In this document: piece by piece, positions 55,501-64,000 of the stretch
How positions within the stretch are numbered: position 1 is the first letter of the stretch
Layout of the letters: the number at the start of each line of letters is the position of its first letter
Assembly: GCF_963678635.1 (NCBI RefSeq)
Contig: NC_087069.1
Span: forward strand, 10,129,206-10,193,205
Source: Symsagittifera roscoffensis
Taxonomy: Eukaryota > Xenacoelomorpha > Acoela > Convolutidae
Length of the DNA stretch: 64,000 nt
Reading direction: 5' to 3'
Translations under genes and position numbers: made by a program
Notes under the pieces: generated by a model
Told to the model about the DNA's origin: nothing
Databases searched by the model: none
The model's input: only the letters and a program-made list of their open reading frames with translations

Positions 55501-57889
55501 AGTTATCGCCCTCGGAAAAATCAAGTTTTTGATTTACTGACCCGTTGTTTGTTAACTTTTGAGTTTTCTCTCATATCTGATGTTTTGGGTTCAATCCAAA
55601 GAACGCGTTCTGAGATAGTTTTTTGGAACTTTTGGACTTTTATCGATAATTAATCGGCCGAATCTGATATCAATAATTAAAAAAAGGCGACAGGTTGTGA
55701 GAAGCCTACTTTTTTAAATGGTTGCACTCAATTTTGTTTTAGAAAAAGTTATGGCCTTCAAAAATGTCAAAGTTTATTGGAGTTTTTTTTTACTTTACTC
55801 GAAACCTACCGAGCCTTTTCTCAAGTTAAAGCTTAATCGAGAAACCTGGCTTTAAGAGTTGTCTATATTTTAGCGGCCACGAATTGCAGACTTATTAGCG
55901 GCCACGATTATGCTTCTTGCAGAAAAAAAGTCATGGATATCGGAAAGTCCCGTTTTTTAATTTTTTTTTTGGTTTTTCTTAACTACTTTATCAAATCTGA
56001 GATGAAAAGTTCGATTGAAAGAGCCGGTTGCGAGAATTTTTCCTGCAGAAGTGCCGAATCCTTACTTTGTACAAAATTTTTTATGTATTTGGTAAAATTC
56101 CATATCTCAAAAATTTTCACTTTTCTCACTTATGAAATAACTAAGGTTTTGGGAAAGTATAGTTTTCGAAATTACGCTTTTCACCTGCATCACAAGCAGA
56201 TATCGCCAGCTCAAGCTGGGTTGTAGTTTCTTTTTATCGAGAAATACGAAAATTTTGATTTCCCTAGGTTTTTCAATATTTTCATTTCTTTCGTTTTATG
56301 TTTTTTATATCGCAAGTGGTGCGAAACTCCGCTTCGCCTGTGTATGATTTTGTAACCATCATTTGAGACATTGATTCTTTTCTTACAACTACTACTTCTA
56401 CTACTACAACAACAACTAACACTAATTAAATGGCGCGCTTTGTGAGTGCTTTCATCTATACAGTGTTTGCCGTGTTTCATTTCTAAAGGGTTTGCGCTAG
56501 TATAGATTTAATTCAATTTTCAACTAAGTAGCATACCTAGCTATATCCGCTTTATTCTAAGAAATAAAGCAGCAAAAACTGATTTTTATTTAAGTATACG
56601 CAAAACCACGACGAAATATGGGAGTGGTTAAGACAAGCCATTCTTTGGTAGGATGTCCGAAAGCGAATCCCGTACTTATGGAGAATTAAATCAGTTTTTG
56701 AAGTTTATTTTCTTTCAAAGCACATTTCTTTCAAATTGCAGTTGTCCTATTTGTTTTTAGTGCCGTTTTTGGTGGTTTGCGAAGTACAGCTTCACCTACG
56801 TGTAATGTCTACGGTCATCAAAGTACCTTTCCTGTTATATTGAACCGGTTATTCCTTTGATCAAGCTGCTTCTTTTTCTTTTTTTTTGCTCAACCAAAAA
56901 TAGATCGAGACTAATTTATTGAGATTTTTCATAATCAATTATTTTTGAATTGTCAATTATTCAGAGCGCTGACGTACTCGTCATGACGATATCTTTGTAA
57001 ATTTATCAAAAAATTCATTCCTACACAAAAATTTTTTCCATTCGGGAAGAGTTGTTTCGTAAAATTTATCCAAACGGATAGAGCCAAACATTAATTAAGG
57101 TAAAAAAGCGTGTCAGAAATGTGAAAAACTAGAATGTGCAATTTAAAAAAAGCAATAATATGTGAAATGCCAAAAGTGAATCAGAATTTAAGTTCAAACT
57201 AAATCGATAAAATTTGTTTCAATCGATTTCATTTTTAGTTTGTCTTGTAAATGAAGCGTTGATTTTTGTAGAGTGATTTATCTGTTAAAAGCAACACTGG
57301 TTTTTTGCAGCTGGGGGCAGTTTTATAGATGCAGTCGGCTTAGTTTTTAAATCTTTATTGCTTCAATATGAATTCGTTGCCAAGTTTTGTTAATACCATT
57401 ATGTTGGCAATATTTAATACTTTTATCGGTCAGAAAAAAAAAAAACGATTTTCGGGTTGATAAAATCTTAGACGTTTGTTTTTAGGGGTGGTTGTTGACC
57501 CTAAGGAGCTTGCAGACAGACTGGCTTCAGTGAAAAGAAGACACTCGTCAGAAGATATGGCTACAGACATACCACCAACAGATGAAGACGATGAAGATGA
57601 AGAATTAGACACACCAGAGAAAAAGGAACAGAAGAAGAAATTCGAAGGTAGTTTTGATAATGATTGAACAATCTGATGAATAAATAGTAAGTTTTTAAAA
57701 CAGTTGAAATGAATTGGAATAGTTATAAGTTGGAATAGTTATTATATTACTATTTTGTGTATTGAAGTTTTCTCTTCAAGTTGGTGATTTTTGGCAGATG
57801 CCAGGAAGAAACACTATAACGAGTTCCAGCGAATCCAGGAGGCCAGGAAACTCATGCAACAAGAGGAAGAAGACGATGAAGACGAGTGA
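49591..57889 (+). CDS. Protein phosphatase inhibitor 2 (PPP1R2) homologue, five exons
   Basis: Exons 49591-49702, 50753-50972, 51743-51870, 57486-57647 and 57798-57889 join in phase to 237 residues; introns are GT-AG (1050, 770, 5615 and 150 bp). Inhibitor-2 binds the PP1 catalytic subunit and blocks it until phosphorylated. All three PP1-contact regions are present: KKGILKNK (residues 91-98), RFDEMNIL (111-118) and KKHYNE (211-216), whose His-Tyr reaches the active site in known complexes. DEPKTP gives Thr138 as the counterpart of the GSK3 site. Acidic stretches before and after fit CK2 sites. The N-terminus before KGILKNK is about 80 residues longer than in human. An alternative start, Met53 (ATG 50797) in exon 2, would give 185 residues. 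Confidence 0.93.
52810..52868. repeat. Alternating palindromes of AAGTCGCAA / TTGCGACTT
   Basis: AAGTCGCAA at 52810 and 52845, TTGCGACTT at 52825 and 52860, and TTGCGACT at 52837. TTGCGACTAAGTCGCAA (52837-52853) is a perfect palindrome around one base. Function unknown. Confidence 0.8.
53248..53345 (+). repeat. tRNA-like (SINE-like) fragment
   Basis: TCCGTGGCTGAATGGTTAGTGCG resembles a tRNA D-arm with a pol III A box (TGGCTGAATGG at about 53257). A weak ATTCGAGGC-like B box lies about 65 bases on. No complete cloverleaf can be drawn, so this is not called as a tRNA gene. Confidence 0.35.
55480..55920. repeat. Dispersed repeat copy (partner at 43900-44370)
   Basis: It carries the same block order as its partner, including CCAAAGAACGCG, TTATGGCCTTCAAA, AATCGAGAAACCTGG and AGCGGCCACGA. 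It also has a local duplication of the last block (55873 and 55898). Confidence 0.55.
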
Positions 57890-59230
57890 ATATTTTCGGT
57901 AATACACTCAAAATATCTGGACATTTGAAACCCTTTTCTCGAAGCCCAGAATCTTTTTCAGTTTTTTTTTCATCGCAAGTTTTTTTAGACAAGTTTTTTT
58001 TCTTTGATCGCAAGAGATAAATTATTTAGTTTGACAAGATCGCGTAAAACCAGCGTCATTAAGCTCTTGCTAACTTGCAAGAGCTCACCTTGCGAATTGC
58101 AGCACAGGTGCGATTTGAACCTGGCCCTCAGATTACAAAAGTGCATTTGGTGCAAAAAAATGATTGACTTTTTGGTTCGCAATGGATTTTGATTGTTAAG
58201 TTTCCATAAGGTATAAACACTACCTATTGGTTCAGTTTTCTCTAGCTGGGCTAGTTTTATGAAAACAGAGAGAGGACTGCTAAACTCAGTTCTGAGGTTC
58301 TGTTTTGGTAAATAGAATTTATTTAACTTCTGTGTGGTGGCCTTTTTGTTACGTAGGCAATTTGATAGCAACTGTAGTTGTATTATGTGTTGCTAGGTTA
58401 GTACTTTTTCCATTGATCGTGAAGCACTTGCGAGGACGTAAGACTCCTCGTCTCCAAGTTGGAAATTTGATTTTACCACACCAAATTTTCAGTTTTTACG
58501 GTTTACTTTTGTTTTTCTTTTCGTTTTTTTTATCTGTTTAGTTGGCTTATGCCGTTTTCATGCTTGTGTGAGCGAAGCCAGCTTCACCTATGTTAAGTTT
58601 TCGATTCAGCTTCAAATGTGCCGATTGGGTTTTCAGTTTCACCGAATATCACAAAGAAATCATTTAATCAACAAAACAGTTATTTTTTTTAGTTCGCACG
58701 AAGACAAACTCACAAAAAATTAACGATTGGTCTCGAAATTCATCTAATTTACGTTCATTTATAACATTTTGAGACAGTTTAAAGGCCAATTTTCAAATTA
58801 TTCCGAAAGTTTAATTTTCTGATCAGTTTTCCTTCTGCTTGTTTTCACTAATAAGTTTTTTATAATCAATGGAATAGGATGTGCAATAGAGATCCGTGAC
58901 GTTTCTTTTCAGGTCAATTCTGCAATATATATTGGAAATAATATGCAATGTTTTAGTAATTTTTACCTTAATTCTTTATATTTGGTATCGCAAGTGAAAG
59001 AAAGCTCGGCTTTGACACAGCTAATATTCGTTGAGCATAATTAGCTTTGCAATTAGATAGCGTAATCAAATCGAAACGTATACTTTTCTATGTAAACAAC
59101 TGTCTGACAATATCACAGAAGAATTTTCTCCAATTTGCATTTTCATCAACAAACAGGTATGTTTTGAGCATGTCTGCATTTTCATGCCCGTTTTGTTCGA
59201 AATTTTTTTAATGTTTTTTTTCCTCTAAGA
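57890..59230. other. Downstream of PPP1R2, no further gene seen
   Basis: Presumably begins with the PPP1R2 3' UTR. I see no close AATAAA. The only open stretches (58004-58192 and 58305-58541) lack homology and codon character of a gene. Short CGCAAGTGG repeats occur at 58561 and 58986. Confidence 0.5.
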
Positions 59231-60141
59231 ATAATGAACTCAGTCAGTACTCGTATATAGGCCTTGCTGATTTTTTTGTTTTGGTTTTTCATGAAAAAGT
59301 CTTAACATTTTTTCACGCTCAATTTTGATTTCTCGCGGTTTGACTTCTAATTTTTTTCAAGTTCTTTGCATTTCCATTATTAAGAGGAAAGGCAAATTCC
59401 ACTATCGAACAGCAAAAATGTTAAGGTCACGAAAAACGTGATCGACTTCTAATTTCGAAAATGGAAATTAATTATCAGTTTTCCCAGCGAAATGAAATTT
59501 TTGCCTATTGATCCAGTTTTCTCAAATTGTTTTAATTTTAACACAAAACATTTCATCATAAATTGTTCTACAATATCAAAGAGCTTTGAGGCCATCTATT
59601 TTTTTCTTCGAGAAATTTAAAAATTGGAAGGTTTTTGAAAAAACAAATCAGTTTTTTTTTTCAGTTTCCTTGCGTTCATTACTCTTTTCCAACTTTTAGT
59701 TGGCTATGTTTTGTTTTCTGTTCCAAAAAGTTAACATGAGCAAAAGAGAAGGAAGGCAAACTCCACTATTATTAAAAGGAAGGCAAACTCCACTATCGAA
59801 CAGCAAAAATGTTAAGGTCACGAAAAACGTGATCGACTTCTAATTTCGAAAATGGAAATTAATTATCAGTTTTCCCAGCGAAATGAAAGTTTTGCCTATT
59901 GATCCAGTTTTCGCAAATTGTTTTAATTTTAACACAAAACATTTCATCATAAATTGTTCTACAATATCAAAGAGCTTTGAGGACATCTATTTTTTCTTCG
60001 AGAAATTTAAAAATCGGAAGGTTTGTGAAAAAACAAGTCAGTTTTTTTTTTCAGTTTCCTTGCGTTCATTACTCTTTTCCAACTTTCAGTTAGCTATGTT
60101 TTGTTTTCTGTTCCAAAAAGTTAACATGAGCAAAAGAGAAG
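59231..60141. repeat. ~365-bp tandem repeat pair with extended left flank
   Basis: 59381-59745 is repeated at about 59772-60136 (period 391), near-identical, from AAGGCAA.TCCACTATCGAAC to GTTAACATGAGCAAAAGAGAAG. The left flank 59231-59380 belongs to the same family, because it is also found before the diverged copy at 62890-63356. The open stretch 59883-60254 is within the repeat and is not a gene. Confidence 0.85.
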
Positions 60142-62889
60142 GGCTTTTTTATCGACTTGAAGGGCGTCTGCTCAAGATTTGGCTTTGTTATTGCTTCGTA
60201 AGTTTTCTTTCGATGCTAATTCAGCAAAATGAGCTTTTTTGTCTCATTTTCTGACGACTGGCTTGTCATGTTGCGTTTGCGCTGTATTGCAAGTGGTGCA
60301 AAGCTTCGCTTCAAATTTTTGTATTTTTTCATATCGTTTTCGAAATCTGAATAAAGACTAAATTGGTTTAAATCTCAACCCCTTTCGATGCTGGAAGTGC
60401 TTGTTTAGTCGTACCATAAAGTCCTATCTTAGGTCATAATTCCGTTCCACTCATCCAGAGGGATGGTCAATGGGAGTATTTGTTGTTGCTCATGTGGGCA
60501 CAGTTGACCGAAGTTCGATTTGATAAGAAAAAAATAAGTAGAAGCGTAGTTTTCGAGATTTGGGTTTGTTTTGTGTAAAAGTGTACAACAATTCCGACTT
60601 CGAGGGCATTTTTTTCAAGTTGTGCTTGAAATGTTTTTCTATCCTATTTGTCATCTGCCTAGTTATTTTTTCAAAAAATTTCATGGACAGACAGGAAAAT
60701 ATTTGAAGCAGGGTTTCAATAAGATTTATTACGCAGACCCTTGCCGGTGCCCTATTTATAGCGGTAAAGGACTCCCTCATTTATAGTGGTCGGAGCAATG
60801 AAATTTTTTTTTATCTTTTAGTCAATTTTCTGAATTAATTAGTTTTTCCCAATTCTTTTGTTAAATTAGCTAGTTTTTTAAAATTTTAATGACATACATT
60901 TTTGTTTCAGTGTTTTGTTTGTTTTAGGAAACAGATGACGATGTACCCTGTCAATTGAAGTGCCATTATGATGCTGATTAATTCTACGACTGAAAGTGAA
61001 GAAAATGATAAATGATTTAGTTGTTGACTTGTGCTTTTAATTTAATCGCTTTGTTTTAATTCTTTTCGCGTTTGATACTATTCTGCTAATTCAAATTAAC
61101 TTTGTAGTTTCAAACACTTATTTGGCATCTTCTTGTAGAAATTAATTGTTCCGACTTATGAAGTAAACGATATGTTTTGATTTAATTTTAGCTGTTGTTC
61201 GTTACTTGGAAATGGAGTATGGTTAGTTTTATGGGATTATGTTATGTGGGTCATAATAATCCGCAAGATAGAGCTTCGGTAGAGACGTTGAATACAAAAT
61301 ATCAATTCTGAATTGAAAAATTTCTGAAAAAAAAAACTGAAATTTGAACTTATTTTTATCTAAATAATCTCTTTATTCCATTATTCTTTCTGTGAAAAGT
61401 ATTCTGCTAAAAGAGTTTTAGAATTTTCCCGGCTTAAAGTTTTCTGATTTGACTTTTGTGTTTATTTGTGTTGTTTTCTTTTTAAATTGTTCTTTTTTGA
61501 TAAGATTTTTTTGCGACTTTGAAGGTCGATTGTTTGGTACTGATATTCTCTTTCCCTTGAATTGCGGTTAAAGCAGGTCGAATGACCGCGCGCGAGTTAT
61601 TTGCGTCACGATAGCAAATCTAAATTAAATGCTTGAGGTTTATGACGAGTTCATGCAAATGCTATTGATTCCGTAGTATATTTAGGCATATTGGATTTTT
61701 TCGGCTCCTCGTTGAAGTTGAAAAAAGTCAATTGTTCAGGCATAGTTAATTAGATTGAACTCCGAACTATTATTTCAAGCAACAATTTTATAACAACTTC
61801 AAAGCACGTGATATGCGTCATAGATATTGATTAATTTCTACATAGTAATTGCAGATGATAAAATGCCGACTCTTTAAAATAGTGCCGATTTTTGACGTTT
61901 GCTTGTGACCCGTTGCTAGCTAAGCTGTTTCTAGAAGGTCAGTTGATGTTTCGGCTATGCGTGCCGTCGGCTTTGTGTGCTGTCAGCCTTGTTTAAACTC
62001 GTTTTCCCCAATGAGGCGTCCTCCAATGACAGCTTGGGTCGTCTAAAACAAAAAACCTATGATTTTTTATGCTCTTAACTTCCATCAATTATGCCAACAT
62101 GCCTCCCCCTCCTTCCAATCATGTTTTGGGGGAGGAGTTAATTGAACTTGGCTCTAATTCGGATTTCCAGCCAATCAGAACCGAGTCCTTTAGATTCAGC
62201 GCTTAGCAAATTTGATTGTTCGGTGGAAGATCTTAACTTCTAGGTTCTCAGGATTTTTTTGTGCTATTTCGTTGAACAGATCTTTCTGTCGACATTATTT
62301 TTTGGTAATATTTGAGTCAGAATTATATTTTCAATTTTTTTGCCAATTTTTGCTTCAGAAAACATTTCAGCCCAACAAAGTTTTGTTCGCTGAAAGGTTT
62401 TTGAAGTCAAAAGAATTTTTGAGATTGGATGTTTTTTAATAACCTAGTTTTGTATATAGTTTATCCCAATCTGTAGTTTCTATATTTTTCCTGACGTACT
62501 TTTTTTTTCGAAAAGTTAGCATATATTTACGTGTAAAAGAACGAGGTGATTTTCACTTAAAAGGGTCTTGGCATTTTTTTCAGGAAAAAGTCTTAAAATG
62601 CTCCAATAACTACAGAAGTGCATTCAGACTTATGAATGCATTCATACTTCAAGCTATTTTGCTTAAAGTTTTGCAGCAAAATCAAAAGATTGCCGATTGA
62701 TTCAATTTCCTTAAGTTTGGTCAGTTTTATCACAAAATGTTACTCATAAATTGCTCTTGAAGCTCGAAGAGCCTTAACCTGATATAATTTGATCAAAATT
62801 TATCCTAAACTGTCCTAAAATTTTTAATCAGTTTTTTTTCGGTTACCTTGTTCTATCACCTTTTTCCAACTGTTGACTATGTTTAAGAT
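60142..62889. other. AT-rich host sequence, no gene recognised
   Basis: One short CGCAAGTGG repeat lies at 60283. About 62660-62880 is a weak, diverged relative of the 59.4-kb repeat (TCAATTTCCTTAAG, ATCACAAAATGTTACTCATAAATTG, CCTTTTTCCAACTG). Nothing else is supportable. Confidence 0.5.
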
Positions 62890-63356
62890 TAATGAACGTA
62901 ATGAATACTCTTATATAGGTCTTGCTGTTTTTTTTAGTTTATTATTCAGGAAAAAGTCGTAAATTTTGTTCACGCTCAATTTTGATTTTTTGCGGGCGGT
63001 TTGACTTATGAGTTCTTTTTAAGTTCAGTGAATTTTTTATTTTAAAAGGAAGGCAAGCTCCACTATCGAACATCAAAATTTGAAAGGTCACAAAAACGTG
63101 ATCGACTTTCAATTTAGAAAATGGAAATAAATTATCAGATTTCCCAGCGAAATAAAATTTACCATTGATCCAATTCTCTCAAATTGAGTTAATTTAAATA
63201 ACAAAGTATCCATCATATTTTTTTCTACAAATTCAAAGAGCTTTAAGGCTTCATAATTTGTTCTTCGAAATTCAAAAGTTGAAGATTTTTGAAAAAAAAA
63301 AACCAGTTTCCTTGCGTGCATTACTCTTTTCCAACAGTCATTGGCTATGTTTTTTA
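62890..63356. repeat. Diverged copy of the 59.2-59.7 kb repeat
   Basis: It matches 59231-59745 in order: AATGAACGTAATG, TATATAGGTCTTGCTG, CACGCTCAATTTTGATTT, AAGGCAAGCTCCACTATCGAAC, ACGTGATCGACTT, TTCCCAGCGAAAT and TTACTCTTTTCCAAC. Clearly older than the tandem pair. Confidence 0.75.
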
Positions 63357-64000
63357 TTGTTAGTTATGTGAACCTTCACTTTTGTGCAATGGAAGAATAA
63401 TTTTAACCAAATCGGGTCGGGATTTTTTTCTCGCTTATGCTCTTTTTCTCCCGCTCTTGGGAATTTTAATAGGTTGTTTTGTTCGCTTTTTCCGACGGCG
63501 CTGGCATGACGAATTCGGCTTACAGATCCAGTAACCATTTTTTATATTGGCACCTTAGTTTTTCGAGCCTAGCAGCTGAGTTAGTCTTAAGCCAATTTTA
63601 AATAATAGCCGATAAAACGATAAAGAATGAATTTTAAAAACTGATAGTTTTGGTATGGATTCAAATGAAAAGCACTCAAACAGAGAGGAAGTTTTGGATT
63701 TCATTAACTTGTTCATTAACTCGGAAGGATATTGGGTTGCTGTACATATAGCACAGATTGTTCCGACCATGCTGATTCAAGCAAATAGTTTTTAAAAAAG
63801 GAAGTTGAAAGAATATCGAAAAATATTTTCAGTTTTTTTATTTTAATTTCCCAAATTCCTGCTTTAGTTAAGAGCGGCTAAATTATTGGAAAAACAGTCT
63901 AAAATGACATAAAACTATTAGTTTTAAAATAAAGATCAAATTGTAGTGAGAGGTCAGCCTCTCATCAGTTTTGTCGAATTTGTCACAAAGCCAAAAATAT
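63357..64000. other. AT-rich host sequence, nothing recognised
   Basis: The minus-strand open stretches here (63338-63538 and 63555-63770) show no domain and no splice-supported continuation. Confidence 0.4.

Larger units (their letters stand above)
51871..57485 (+). other. Large intron 3 of PPP1R2 with repeats
   Basis: A 5.6-kb AT-rich intron with no internal gene that I can support. It contains a palindrome cluster (52810-52868), a tRNA-like fragment (about 53248-53345), several short CGCAAGTGG repeats, the 55480-55920 dispersed repeat and an ACN-rich microsatellite (about 56391-56420). Confidence 0.7.
52167..60313. repeat. Dispersed short repeat TATCGCAAGTGGTGCGAAGC...GCTTCGCCTGTGT
   Basis: Copies of a ~35-50 bp sequence occur at about 53394, 54192, 56309, 56770, 58561, 58986 and 60283 on plus, and one at 52167-52186 on minus. 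GCGAAGC and GCTTCGC form a small hairpin in the best copies. Copies are diverged and lie in the PPP1R2 intron and downstream. They look like the end of a MITE- or SINE-like family, class unknown. Confidence 0.6.

Noticed and set aside
58305-58541. 78-codon hydrophobic open frame downstream of PPP1R2
   Set aside because: AT-rich hydrophobic translation without a recognisable domain, splice context or conservation evidence.
59883-60254. 123-codon open frame
   Set aside because: It lies inside a non-coding tandem repeat, and the sister copy at 59.5 kb is not open over the same length.

Overview
The window is metazoan nuclear DNA. It contains spliced genes with GT-AG introns, a protein phosphatase 1 inhibitor-2 gene, a Tctex1-type dynein light chain gene and very large Ty3/gypsy-like LTR retrotransposons. 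I cannot name the species; an invertebrate is the best guess.

Bases 1-42866 are one retroelement inside another. The older host element (element 1) enters from the left edge already inside pol (1-6628), continues into a third ORF (6952-13014), is interrupted, resumes at 38258-41126 with the end of the same ORF, and closes with its 3' UTR and 3' LTR (41937-42866). The interruption is a second, complete, closely related element (element 2, 13015-38257, about 25.2 kb). It has two roughly 925-bp LTRs, a 2.9-kb structured leader, gag, pol, a 2980-codon uninterrupted third ORF, a 3' UTR and a purine-rich tract.

Pol has the order protease, reverse transcriptase, RNase H, integrase with D,D35E, GPY/F-like module, then a long C-terminal extension. 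That extension ends in what looks like a TARG1-type macro domain. The third ORF sits where env would be, but it shows no signal peptide or membrane anchor. It carries a complete SGNH/GDSL hydrolase triad, a coiled coil, a probable second SGNH-like lobe without its serine, an acidic linker and a large unrecognised C-terminal half. In element 2 the gag-pol part between 18.0 and 23.9 kb is full of lesions, while the following 12 kb of coding sequence is open. Element 1 is broken throughout.

Bases 42867-64000 are AT-rich host DNA with two divergently transcribed genes about 620 bp apart. One is a three-exon Tctex1-family dynein light chain on the minus strand (44962-48971). The other is a five-exon PPP1R2 homologue on the plus strand (49591-57889). 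Introns and flanks hold degenerate tandem arrays, small palindromes and several low-copy dispersed repeats. I see no further gene from 57890 to the end.
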